From the NCBI GenBank assembly GCA_016745075.1, contig JADGDD010000001.1:125125-189124 (forward strand): 64,000 nucleotides of DNA, in the 5' to 3' direction. Each line of letters opens with the position of its first letter. Within the stretch, counting starts at the first letter, position 1. Made by a program: the position numbers and the translations under genes. Shown here one piece after another: positions 9,266 to 18,900 of the stretch. The stretch comes from Planctomycetota bacterium (lineage in GTDB: Bacteria > Planctomycetota > UBA11346). The notes below the pieces were generated by a model that was not told the DNA's origin, made no database searches, and worked only from the letters and a program-made list of their open reading frames with translations.

Positions 9266-10459
9266 CTAATTATAGGTGTGCGTACCACCTTCAGCAGTAA
9301 TGGTTAAAGTATTGTCATTGCTGGTGGCGGCTTCAACGCGGCCGCTGATTACTGCATCTATGCCGCAGGCTTTGGCAATGCTAATACAGGTCTCTGCATG
9401 TTTGGCCGGAAGAATCGCTTCCAGACGCGCGCCCATATTATAAACGCTGTACATTTCTGCCCATTCTTGGCCAGTGCTGTTTTTTAGGAGTTTAAATAAT
9501 GGCGGAACTGGCAGGAGATTGTCTTTGATATAATGATTACCAGAACCAAAATTAAGGATTTTAGTTTGCCCACCGCCAGAGCAATGAATCAGTCCATGAA
9601 TGTCGGTACGGGGGATTGCTTGTAAGAGATCGTTAATGAGTGGCGCATAGGTACGAGTTGGTGACAATATGGCGCTACCAACAGTAAAGTTGTCGTCGCC
9701 TGGAAGGGGGTCCGTTAAGGCATGTTGACCGCAGTAGATTAAATCTTTATCTACCTCTGGTGCATAGGTTTCAGGGTACCTTTCTCGGTAGTCAGCGCCA
9801 AGGCCTTCATGGCGTGCACTTGTTAAACCGTTTGAGCCCATGCCGGCATTGGGGGTGTTTTCCCAACGGGCTTGGCCTGTGGATGAGAAGCTAACGATAA
9901 CATCGCCAGCATTCATGCGAGCAGCATCTATTACGTCATCACGGCGCATACGGGCAGTTATCGTTGAATCGGCAATAATAGTCCGAACCACATCGCCAAC
10001 ATCGGCTGTTTCACCACCGGTCATAATGCAGGAAATGCCTTCATCCGCAAGTGTATCGCAGGCAGCTTGGTAGCCGTTAATGATGCCAGCAATAACGTTG
10101 CCAGGAATGCGCTTGGCATTACGGCCAATAGTATTGGACACGAGATACGGCCCCATTGCCCCAACACAGGCGCAATCGTCAACATTCATGATGAGACTGT
10201 CTTGAGCAATACCAGCCCAGACTTCTTCGCCCATGCCTTCCATCCACGCAAGATAAGCCAGACTTGATTTGGTGCCTGCGCCATCAGCATGCATCAGCAA
10301 GCAATGATCGTCGTCGTTGGTGAGAACATCAGGGATGATTTTACAGAAAGCACCCGGATAGAGCCCTTGGTCTACGTCTTTAATGGCGCTGTGTACTTCG
10401 CTTTTGCTGGCGGAAACTCCGCGTGCTTGGTAGCGGTCATCATGTCTATTAGCAGTCAT
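9266..10459 (-). CDS. purM: Phosphoribosylformylglycinamidine cyclo-ligase (AIR synthetase)
   Basis: PurM converts formylglycinamidine ribonucleotide to aminoimidazole ribonucleotide in purine synthesis, using ATP. The sequence shows YQARGVSASKSEVHSAIK at the N-terminus, MHADGAGTKSSLAYL as the glycine-rich nucleotide region, IMTGGETADVGDVV, and GGGQTKILNFG near the C-terminus, all family hallmarks. The about 397-residue length and the DVDQGLYPGAFCKI motif match the longer AIR synthetase type found in Bacteroidetes and relatives. I chose ATG 10459 because homologues start just before the RYQARGVS motif; the longer ORF to 10519 would add 20 unlikely residues. No other purine gene is adjacent. 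The divergent lipoprotein gene starts about 100 bases away, so the gap 10460-10558 should hold two promoters. Confidence 0.93.
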   Translation of the reverse strand: MTANRHDDRYQARGVSASKSEVHSAIKDVDQGLYPGAFCKIIPDVLTNDDDHCLLMHADGAGTKSSLAYLAWMEGMGEEVWAGIAQDSLIMNVDDCACVGAMGPYLVSNTIGRNAKRIPGNVIAGIINGYQAACDTLADEGISCIMTGGETADVGDVVRTIIADSTITARMRRDDVIDAARMNAGDVIVSFSSTGQARWENTPNAGMGSNGLTSARHEGLGADYRERYPETYAPEVDKDLIYCGQHALTDPLPGDDNFTVGSAILSPTRTYAPLINDLLQAIPRTDIHGLIHCSGGGQTKILNFGSGNHYIKDNLLPVPPLFKLLKNSTGQEWAEMYSVYNMGARLEAILPAKHAETCISIAKACGIDAVISGRVEAATSNDNTLTITAEGGTHTYN

Positions 10460-10558
10460 AGGCAGCATGTTTGTGATTCGGTGCAGACTGCAATGTGCAA
10501 TCTTCTCTTGCCTTTGCACTGCTGCTTGTTTCTATGTCTGTCTAAGGGAGACAGATAC

Positions 10559-12025
10559 ATGACATTCTACAAGCACGCAAACGACCGCATGGCTATAAGT
10601 ACCTTGATACTCAGCATTTGTGCGGGTACCGCAGCTTTCGGCTTAACCGGCTGTGGCGGTTCAAGTAGCGATAGCACACGTACCGCATCTAGCACTGAAG
10701 GCAGTACAACAACTGTTATTCAGACTGAAGAACAAGCATCAGAAGCTGAGGGTCAAGAGGTTGCTGACGCTGAACAGCAAGATGTTGAGCAAGCAAAGCC
10801 GAATAAGGCAGCGGTCATTAAAGATTTATTGAGAAAAGAAAAACGTCACTTTCTAGCGATGGAATGGGACGAGATGAATGCCGCTTCAACAGAAGTGTTG
10901 GCGTTGACGAACCATAAGGGTGCACAGTACCTTGCGAAAGAGTTCCCACGTAGCGCAGAAGCTATTCAGGCATTCATTACTGATTTAGCTGAAACGCAAG
11001 AGCGTTTCGAGCGCAATATGGATGTGCACCCAAGCTATCTCTGTATCAAAATGCGTGATGGTAAAGAAGTAAAAGGTGTTCTTATTGAGAAAGATGGTTC
11101 TATCATAGAGACAGATGATGCTGCCAAATGGTTACGTAAGCGCGTAAAACGTAAAAAAGGTAAAGTGACCCTTTCTATGGGCAGCGCCAGCATGTCGTAT
11201 GACGTGAAAAAAATGAAAACCGTTGAATTGGCAGACGTACAAGTGACCCGTGACGAACGTCGCGTGGAATTAGACACCATGATTGCCGAAGAAACAGCTG
11301 ACGGTGCAGTGCTTACACCAGTACGTGCTTATGAGCTTGCTAGTTTTGCTTATGCCAACTATCTTGATGATAAAATTGTTGGCTTGTTGTATCCAGCTCT
11401 AGATACAGATGCTGCTTTGGCAGCGACTGTTCGTGATGACCGTGCTCAAGTCTTTTTCGAGAAAATGGTGAATGCCCTCCAAGCAGATAATAAAGATCGT
11501 GCTGCTTCATGGATGGCACAAATGCGTAAGCATTACGAGGACACCAGCATCTTTACGCAAGCAGAAGCTTATTATAGCGGTAACTACGCTCAGGCGATGG
11601 CTACTCAACGTGAAGAAAAAGCTCGTCGTCGTGAAGCGCGCAAAGCAGCCCTTGCTAAACGTCGCCAATTGGCAGAGGAAAGTGGTAACGCCAAGGCTCT
11701 CGCAAAAATTAGTAAGCAAGAAGAAGAAATCACCAGCGGTAGTGATGTGGTTGCCAGTCCAGACGGCAGTGCCCCAGCATCTGGTGACGAAGCTGAAGCT
11801 GATAAATATTACGGAGAAGGCTATCCTATCTATGCTGAAGCGATGGATATGCCAGCAACACCAGAACGGAACAAGAAGTATAAAGAAGCTGGTAAACTTT
11901 TACTCAAAGCCGTACAAATCTACTCAACCTTGGTTGAAGCAGATCCGAATAACGAAGAACTGTCGCGCAAGCTCATCCAAGCGAACCAGCTCCGTTACGG
12001 TTGTATGAAGAATAAAACTCTTTAA
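10559..12025 (+). CDS. Putative lipoprotein with charged helical domains, function unknown
   Basis: About 488 residues. The N-terminus is a lipoprotein signal with a hydrophobic stretch and lipobox LTGC, lipidated Cys at residue 32. ATG 10559 has AAGGGAGA upstream; an in-frame extension to 10289 would run antisense through purM and is rejected. After the Cys comes a Ser/Thr/Glu/Gln-rich linker to about residue 75. A compact piece (YLCIKMRDGKEVKGVLIEKD) near residue 160-180 looks like a small beta-barrel turn and precedes a very basic patch (KWLRKRVKRKKGK). A charged, probably coiled-coil segment lies at 345-390, and the end (YKEAGKLLLKAVQIYSTLVE) is TPR-like. I do not recognise a family. Monocistronic, ended by the terminator at 12051-12085. 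Confidence 0.8.
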   Translation: MTFYKHANDRMAISTLILSICAGTAAFGLTGCGGSSSDSTRTASSTEGSTTTVIQTEEQASEAEGQEVADAEQQDVEQAKPNKAAVIKDLLRKEKRHFLAMEWDEMNAASTEVLALTNHKGAQYLAKEFPRSAEAIQAFITDLAETQERFERNMDVHPSYLCIKMRDGKEVKGVLIEKDGSIIETDDAAKWLRKRVKRKKGKVTLSMGSASMSYDVKKMKTVELADVQVTRDERRVELDTMIAEETADGAVLTPVRAYELASFAYANYLDDKIVGLLYPALDTDAALAATVRDDRAQVFFEKMVNALQADNKDRAASWMAQMRKHYEDTSIFTQAEAYYSGNYAQAMATQREEKARRREARKAALAKRRQLAEESGNAKALAKISKQEEEITSGSDVVASPDGSAPASGDEAEADKYYGEGYPIYAEAMDMPATPERNKKYKEAGKLLLKAVQIYSTLVEADPNNEELSRKLIQANQLRYGCMKNKTL

Positions 12026-12050
12026 CGCTCTTTTATTCTGTTTAAATAAA

Positions 12051-12085
12051 CACAAAAGCCTCGGATAGCATCCGAGGCTTTTGTG
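12051..12085. terminator. Bidirectional intrinsic terminator between lipoprotein gene and uvrA
   Basis: Two 16-base arms (12051-12066 and 12070-12085) are perfect reverse complements around a 3-base loop; each arm has a GC-rich core next to a run of A or T (AAAAGCCTCGG / CCGAGGCTTTT). T-rich sequence follows on the plus strand, and TTTATTTAAA follows on the minus strand. It sits between two convergent genes and can end both transcripts. Confidence 0.93.
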
Positions 12086-12087
12086 TT

Positions 12088-15030
12088 TTATGTTTTTTGT
12101 AAGAGTGGCGCTAAGAAAATCCCTGTATGAGATTTTTTACTTTTGGCAACTTTTTCTGGTGTGCCTTGGGCAACTATGGTGCCGCCTCCAGCTCCGCCTT
12201 CGGGGCCGATGTCGATAACGTGATCGGCGGTTTTAATAATATCCAAATTGTGCTCGATAATTACGATAGAATTCCCCGCATCACTGAGACGGTTAACAAC
12301 ATGTAGTAATTTTCGAACGTCTTCAAAATGCAGACCAGTAGATGGTTCATCGAGAATATACAGCGTGTTTCCTGTTGAGCGTTTAGCAAGTTCACGGGAG
12401 AGTTTTATCCGTTGTGCTTCGCCGCCAGAAAGGGTGGTCGCATTTTGTCCGAGGCGAATATAATCAAGGCCAACATCTAACAGTGTTTGCAATATTTTTG
12501 ATATTTTGGGGTGGGCAATAAAAAGCTGATGTGCTTCTCGCACAGACATATTTAACACGTCTTGAATGGTTTTATCTTTGTAGGTGACGCGCAGAGTTTG
12601 TTCATTAAAACGGCTACCGTGGCACACTTCACAAGGGACAAAAACATCAGCAAGGAAGTGCATTTCTACACGGCGTACACCATCACCATCACAGGCATCA
12701 CAGCGTCCACCTTTAACGTTAAAACTAAAACGGGAGGGAGTATAGCCATACAGTTTAGAGAGGCGTGTTTCCGCAAATATTTTCCGAATTTCATCCCAAA
12801 CTTTGGTGTAGGTGGCTGGGTTGGAGCGGGGAGTGCGGCCAATTGGTTGCTGGTCTATGCAGATAATGGTGTCGATATTTTCAAAACCATCAATGCTGTC
12901 ATGGTCGCCAACGAGACGATCACTCTTATTAAAATGGTTGGCGAGAGCGGGGTAGAGAATTTGATTCATGAGCGATGACTTACCAGCGCCAGATACGCCG
13001 GTAATGCAACAGACTGTTCCGAGAGGAATACGCACATCGATGTTTTTCAGGTTGTTGGCTCGCGCGCCATGAACGGTGATGGCATAACCATTGCCACGGC
13101 GACGTTTTTCTGGAATCGAAATTTCTTTGCGGCCAGATAAATAATCTGCGGTAATCGTGTCTGCTTTGATGACATCTTTGCCAGCACCGCTATAAACAAC
13201 CTGTCCACCTAATTCACCTGCGAGTGGACCAAAATCAACAACATGGTCTGCGGCACGAATGGTGTCTTCATCGTGTTCAACAACAATAACGGAATTGCCA
13301 ATATCGCGCAGATGTTCGAGAGTTTCTATTAAGCGGTTATTATCTCGTTGATGAAGGCCGATAGATGGCTCATCCAAAACGTACAGTACGCCCGTTAATT
13401 CGGAGCCAACTTGGCTAGCAAGACGAATGCGTTGCGCCTCGCCACCGGACAATGAAGGACCAGAGCGATCGAGGCTTAAATAAGTGAGGCCAACATTTGA
13501 CAGGAAGCGCAGACGTGATTGGACTTCCCGTAAAACACCAAGGGCAATTTGGGCGTGACCACCAGTAAGTTCAAGGTTCTCAAAGAATTCTTTGGCAGAG
13601 GCAATCGTGAGACGACAAATGGTTGGTAATGTTTCGTGTCCTACACGAACCGCAGCACTTGCTTGATTGATACGGCTACCAAGGCAGGAGGAACAGAGGT
13701 GGGTTGAAAAATATTTCGCAGCAATTTTGTGTTTCCTGTTCTCATTGCCGCTTTCTCGTAAAATACGTTCTATGCCAGGAATAACGCCCTCAAATTGGGA
13801 ATTAAATTGTCCTTCACCATTGGTGGTGGTCCAGTTGACTTCAACCCGCTTGTCGGCACCCCAGAGAACAATATTTTGTTGTTTTTTCGTCAGTTTTTTC
13901 CACGGTTTATCGCGGTTGATTTTTAATTTATCCAAAATTTCTCGACGATAATTTATATGCCAGCTTTGCCGACTTTCATCACCGAGTTCACCATAATGGG
14001 CAATGGCTCCAGCGTTGATACTCAATTCTGGTGATGGGATAAGCTTGTCGATATCCAACTCGGCTTTGGTGCCGAGGCCGTTGCAGTGTGGGCACATACC
14101 AACTGGTGAATTAAAGCTAAAACTGTTTGGTTCAAGTTCGTCTAAGCTAAGGTCGCAATGATGGCAGTAACAATGTTCGCTATAGAACTGTTCTTCAAAG
14201 GAGGCTTTTTCGTTTTCGCGGGTCACGGGCACAACACGGCAAGTGCCACCGCCTTCTCGTAGGGCTGTTTCAACGGAGTCCGCTAAACGATCGCGTATAC
14301 CTTTTTTGATAACGAGCCGGTCTACTACAATATCAATCGTGTGTTTAGTTTTCTTGTTGAGTTGAATCGGTTCGTCTAAGAGCTTATCTTCGCCATCGAC
14401 ACGAACACGGGTGAAACCTGCTTTGCGAGCTCGGTCAAAAAGGTCGGCATATTCCCCTTTGCGTTCTTTGACTTTGGGAGCCAAGAGCATAATGCGACTA
14501 TTAGTAGGCAGTTCTTGAATGGAGCGAATGATTTCATCACCGCTGCGTTTACCTACGGATCTATCGCATTCTACACAGTGTTGGGTACCAATACGAGCCC
14601 AGAGTACGCGCAGGTAATCAAGAATTTCGGTAATGGTGCCAACGGTTGAGCGAGGATTTTTAGACGCAGATTTTTGTTCAATCGCAATGGTTGGCGATAA
14701 GCCACGAATGCTTTCAAATTCAGGCTTTTCTTGTTGGCCTAAAAATTGCCGTGCATAAGAAGAGAGACTTTCTACGTAACGGCGTTGTCCTTCGGCATAA
14801 ATAGTATCAAACGCGAGACTGGATTTACCAGAACCAGAGGGGCCAGTAAAGACAACTAATTGTTTTTTGGGAATATCAATATTGACATGTTGCAGGTTAT
14901 GTTCTGCTGCTCCACGGACTTCAATACAAGGCAGTTCATGAACGGCTGCACTAGATCGTTTTTTTGTAGATGTTTTCTTGGCTGCTTTTTTAGTGGTAGC
15001 CTTCTTCTTGCTTACTTTGTTTGTGGTCAT
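12088..15030 (-). CDS. uvrA: UvrA, excinuclease ABC subunit A with a basic N-terminal tail
   Basis: UvrA is the DNA damage sensor of nucleotide excision repair, a dimeric double ABC ATPase that loads UvrB. Visible parts: first Walker A GPSGSGKS at residues 63-70, SSYARQFLGQQEKP, a zinc module (CYCHHC ... CPHCNGLG), two LSGGEAQRI signatures, second Walker A GVSGAGKSS, and a second zinc module (CDACDGDG ... CEVCHGSRFN). At 980 residues it is longer than usual, mainly because residues 4-26 form a Lys/Ala/Thr-rich tail (KKKATTKKAAKKTSTKKR) before the conserved start ELPCIEVRGAAEHNL. ATG 15030 is chosen because it overlaps the LD-carboxypeptidase stop by ATGA; a start at 15072 is possible but unlikely. 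Confidence 0.97.
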   Translation of the reverse strand: MTTNKVSKKKATTKKAAKKTSTKKRSSAAVHELPCIEVRGAAEHNLQHVNIDIPKKQLVVFTGPSGSGKSSLAFDTIYAEGQRRYVESLSSYARQFLGQQEKPEFESIRGLSPTIAIEQKSASKNPRSTVGTITEILDYLRVLWARIGTQHCVECDRSVGKRSGDEIIRSIQELPTNSRIMLLAPKVKERKGEYADLFDRARKAGFTRVRVDGEDKLLDEPIQLNKKTKHTIDIVVDRLVIKKGIRDRLADSVETALREGGGTCRVVPVTRENEKASFEEQFYSEHCYCHHCDLSLDELEPNSFSFNSPVGMCPHCNGLGTKAELDIDKLIPSPELSINAGAIAHYGELGDESRQSWHINYRREILDKLKINRDKPWKKLTKKQQNIVLWGADKRVEVNWTTTNGEGQFNSQFEGVIPGIERILRESGNENRKHKIAAKYFSTHLCSSCLGSRINQASAAVRVGHETLPTICRLTIASAKEFFENLELTGGHAQIALGVLREVQSRLRFLSNVGLTYLSLDRSGPSLSGGEAQRIRLASQVGSELTGVLYVLDEPSIGLHQRDNNRLIETLEHLRDIGNSVIVVEHDEDTIRAADHVVDFGPLAGELGGQVVYSGAGKDVIKADTITADYLSGRKEISIPEKRRRGNGYAITVHGARANNLKNIDVRIPLGTVCCITGVSGAGKSSLMNQILYPALANHFNKSDRLVGDHDSIDGFENIDTIICIDQQPIGRTPRSNPATYTKVWDEIRKIFAETRLSKLYGYTPSRFSFNVKGGRCDACDGDGVRRVEMHFLADVFVPCEVCHGSRFNEQTLRVTYKDKTIQDVLNMSVREAHQLFIAHPKISKILQTLLDVGLDYIRLGQNATTLSGGEAQRIKLSRELAKRSTGNTLYILDEPSTGLHFEDVRKLLHVVNRLSDAGNSIVIIEHNLDIIKTADHVIDIGPEGGAGGGTIVAQGTPEKVAKSKKSHTGIFLAPLLQKT

Positions 15031-15965
15031 GAACGGGATGATGAGATGCGTGGCTGAAAAACAAGTGTCCAATTGTGCTCAGTGGTATGTTGCATGGGTT
15101 GTGGTTTACAAACCATGAGTTCAGCTATTCTGCCAATAGGAATACTGAGAGGATCGTCCACATGACCAAAGGGAAACCCGCTGATAACCGGTACTGTAAG
15201 TCGTTTGCCCCACTCAGAACTGATCGTGTCCATGCTTGGACCGCCATTGGCAGGCTCACTACAGCGCATTTCACCAACAACGAGGCCAACAATGCCGTCT
15301 AAGTGGCCAGCTAGAAAAAGCTGGTGCAAGTCACGATCACAGGCATAGGGACGTTCATCTATATCTTCAATACAAAGAATATGACCATTAAGATTTGGGA
15401 AGGCAGCCGTTCCGGCTAGACTTGCGAGTACGCGTAGACAGCCAGCAAACAGTGGCCCTTGTGCTGTACCAGAGCGGAGTGGACACACCGCAGGATGCGT
15501 TTGCTCGTTATGTTCACGTTTGTGACCGTTGAGGTCAGCAAGCAGGCTTGCTATTGCCTGAGGGCCAAATGGTGCCGCAGGCATGCAGGCGTAGTACGAT
15601 TCGCCCCAGTTTTGCTGAGCCCAAACTGCGTGTAATGCCGTTATGTCACTATAGCCAATAAGGCTTGGTCCAGGGACTTGCTGTTGAAGTAGCCACGGAA
15701 TTAGGTGGATACAACCAAAACCACCACGAGCAGCCCACCAGTAGGAACTATTCCACAGCGTAGTTAAATCATCAATACGTTCTGCCAAAGGGTGCCAATT
15801 GCCGTGTCCGACTGGCTTACTGGTTAATGGTGAGAAATGAGGGGTATGCGCTGTTTTCTGATGTTTGTTGAGAGCTTCGGTCAGCCTTTGGGCATTTTTT
15901 TCAACTGTTATCACCTGTTCGGGGCTGTGCAGGCCATATGCTGGAGTGATAAAAGTAAGGGACAT
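15027..15965 (-). CDS. LD-carboxypeptidase (peptidase family S66)
   Basis: S66 peptidases cleave the L,D bond after the third residue of murein tetrapeptides during cell wall recycling, usually in the cytoplasm. The catalytic set can be placed: Ser106 in LIGYSDITAL, Glu in LCIEDIDERPY, and His in GFPFGHVDDP near the C-terminus. The N-terminal ITPAYG strand is also typical. No signal peptide is seen. I chose ATG 15965 (about 312 residues), 12 bases after AAAGGA; the ORF could extend to 15998. The stop overlaps the uvrA start by ATGA, so the two genes are cotranscribed. An LD-carboxypeptidase supports a peptidoglycan-bearing organism, as do MurJ and DapA/DapD elsewhere in the window. Confidence 0.9.
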   Translation of the reverse strand: MSLTFITPAYGLHSPEQVITVEKNAQRLTEALNKHQKTAHTPHFSPLTSKPVGHGNWHPLAERIDDLTTLWNSSYWWAARGGFGCIHLIPWLLQQQVPGPSLIGYSDITALHAVWAQQNWGESYYACMPAAPFGPQAIASLLADLNGHKREHNEQTHPAVCPLRSGTAQGPLFAGCLRVLASLAGTAAFPNLNGHILCIEDIDERPYACDRDLHQLFLAGHLDGIVGLVVGEMRCSEPANGGPSMDTISSEWGKRLTVPVISGFPFGHVDDPLSIPIGRIAELMVCKPQPMQHTTEHNWTLVFQPRISSSRS

Positions 15966-15998
15966 TATTGCTTTATATCCTTTCATTGACCTACTCAA

Positions 15999-18900
15999 GT
16001 GGCTACCTATCCTTCGTTTATGGCATTATCGGGAACTCTGAGTACATTATCGCTGGCCGAGATTATGCAGTCTCTGGCAGGTTCTCAGGCATCTGGTGTT
16101 TTGCGCTTGAATCATGGTTCAGATGGCAGTTCTTCTGGATCATTTGTCGGTAGAGCCCATCTTGGTGCGCAAGTTGTTTTTGAGAATGGTGTGATTATTC
16201 GGGTTATTGATGATGATCAGAACCCAGAACATACTATTGTTCATCATATGATTGCCTGCGGTCACTTGCAGGGGCAGAGTAGTCGAGTTTTAGCAGCTTT
16301 GTCTGAACAGGCAGCGGGGCGTGCCGAAATGTCTGGTGGGTACTCTGTTATTTCTTCATTGGTGGAAAAGAAAGAGCTTGCTCAGGCAGATGCGAACACT
16401 GCTGTTTTACGGCAAGCAGAAGATGTTTTATACGATTTATTTACATGGGTTGCTGCTGATTTTACCTTTGTCGAGTCTTGTCCTGAAGAGCCAGCTGTTC
16501 AAGCTTTGCTGGAAGAGGCCAAGCGTTTACCTGTAACTATTCAAGTTATGGGTGTATTACTTGAGTCTTCTCGCCGCATAGACGAGTGGGAGATGATTCA
16601 GGCGGTGCTACCAAGTATGTCGGCGGTATTGCGGCCAATGACCGACTTTTCTCAAGATTTGGAATATCCACATTCTGTGGTGCTGCCGCTTATTGATGGC
16701 CAGTCAACATGTGCTGAAATTATTCAGGCAAGTTTGGCTTCACGTTATGATACCTGTTCAATTATTGCAGGCGGTGTTCAGAATGGTTCTCTGACTATTT
16801 TAGGTGTTGATGAATTATTACAAAGCGCGCAAGAATGTGCCGGCCGTTTTGATTGGTATGCCGCTGCGCGTTTTTACCGTCATGCTTTGTGTGCGGATTC
16901 GGCTGATATTGAGGCGAGTTGTGAAGATCATGACATTATTTATCTATTGGTTGAGGCGCTTTCTCATTGTGATCCTGAACAAAAAGATGTTTCTTACAGT
17001 AAGACTGATATCTTATTACTGTATAAGGACGTAGCGCGATCGTATTTATCGGTTGGCAAAATAGAAGATGCTGAATCTGCGATTCATTCTGCGGAGAAAT
17101 ATACATCTTCTTTTTCCACATCATTGCAGAACATGTATATCGAATGCCTTGAGGCCGGAAGCCGCCTTGATGAGGCAGAAATAGAGTTACGTCGCCTTGC
17201 TGAGCATTATGTTGCATCTCATATGTTGGATAAGGCGCGTGCGTCGTGTTTAAAGGCTTTGCAATTACGAGAAGATTCTACTGAATCACTTCGTCTGTTG
17301 GCACATGTGTTTGCCCAACAAGGAGAGGTTTCTTGCGCAGAGAGTGAGCAGGTTTGTATTTCCTGTTTGGATGTGAATGCTCGTCGTCAGGAAGCATGTG
17401 GAACGTGTGCCACATCACTCTCGTTGTCGTGCCTGAATTGTGGCCGTACCATTGGTGTCTCTGATAGCGTATGTATTTATTGCGGGGAATATCCACATTA
17501 CCTTGATGACAACAGCAGAGTAACGCTACAGGCTATCGCGGTAATGGGCGAGATGAAGGAAGATGATCCCTTCAAAACTTCTATTCAACGTGCGGTACAA
17601 CTGCAAGAGGATCGGTGTTTTCAAGATGCTATTGTAGTATGGAAAGAAATTGCTGAATCAAAACATGGTGCTGTAGAAATTCTCAGCCAAATTCGAGAGC
17701 TAGAAGTACTTGCTCATGACCAGTCTGTGGAACAGATGATTGTTGATGCTAATCTCCATCGTGAACAGCGACATTATTATCGTGCAAATAAATTATATAC
17801 CGATGTTTTGCGCAGTATGGGTACAACAGATAAAAGGCGTGCGCGTATTGGGCTGATGCAACGATCGGTACGGGCTAATAATAAGCGGGTCCGTTTGCTG
17901 TATTCATTATCCGTGTTCTTTTTGTTGGCGGCTGGTTACTTGGTTGCAGATAACCATATTCGACTGCATGTGTACAAACAACATTATGATGTGGGTATGA
18001 ACCGTATTGCTGAATTACTTGAAGATACAAATATTTCTGGTTATCAGGCTTTTTCTGAGATACAAAGCATCTCAACCAACCTCCATGAAGATGCGGGTAA
18101 TTTGATTGTTTTGCTTGGTGATGACCTTGTGTTTTTAGATGCAGAAATACAAACGGCTCGATACACTTTGGCGGAAAAAGACCGTCGTGCTATTACCGAA
18201 AGAGTCGAATCTTTATCTGGTGAAGGGGCTGTAGATCTTTCTGCCTTAGATGAGATACAAACATTAATTGATGCCTATTTGGCAAATTTCCCTGGTATTC
18301 ATGAGCATGTGGTGGAGCAGGGGGTTGAACATATTGAGGCATTACGTGCGAGCTATAAGCAGCATACTGACCGAATAACGAATGATCCGCAATTATTACA
18401 GAAAGCTTTAGCCGATAAAGAAGCTGGTCTATTGAAGAAGGCCTATGATGCTCTGCTGCCTCTGCAACAGAGCCCAGTTCAGGTGGTGGCTGAGCAAGCC
18501 GCATCGGTATGTGTAGAATTGAAAGACCAGTATAATATCTATCAACAATCATTTGCAGCTGCACGTGATGCTATGCAGACGAACCTTTCAGCATCCTTAC
18601 AGGCAAGTGCGGGACTCTTTGCAGCTGCTCAACAGTGGGAATGTGTTTCGGAGCAGCAGCTCTTAGAAGCATCGGTCACAAGTCGTTTAGCACAGGCAGC
18701 GCAGGCGTATAAGCAGATTGAAGAATCAGCCGCGATTGCCTCACGTACAATACCAGCCTTAGAAAACTTTTTAAAAGAATATCCAGGTTGTCCTGATTAT
18801 GATAAGGCACGGCAACGTTTGCAGAAAGATCGGTTGGCAGAAGGGAACCGACAGCAACTGTTGAGTTTATTGCATCGACTTGAAAAAGAAAAGAATTGGC

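Noticed and set aside
10289..10558. Long 5' extension of the lipoprotein reading frame
   Set aside because: It runs antisense through purM, lacks a ribosome site, and the lipoprotein signal begins at 10559 after AAGGGAGA.
11472..12008. 178-codon ORF inside the lipoprotein gene, second frame
   Set aside because: Lysine-rich shadow without recognisable pattern; the main frame has the lipobox.
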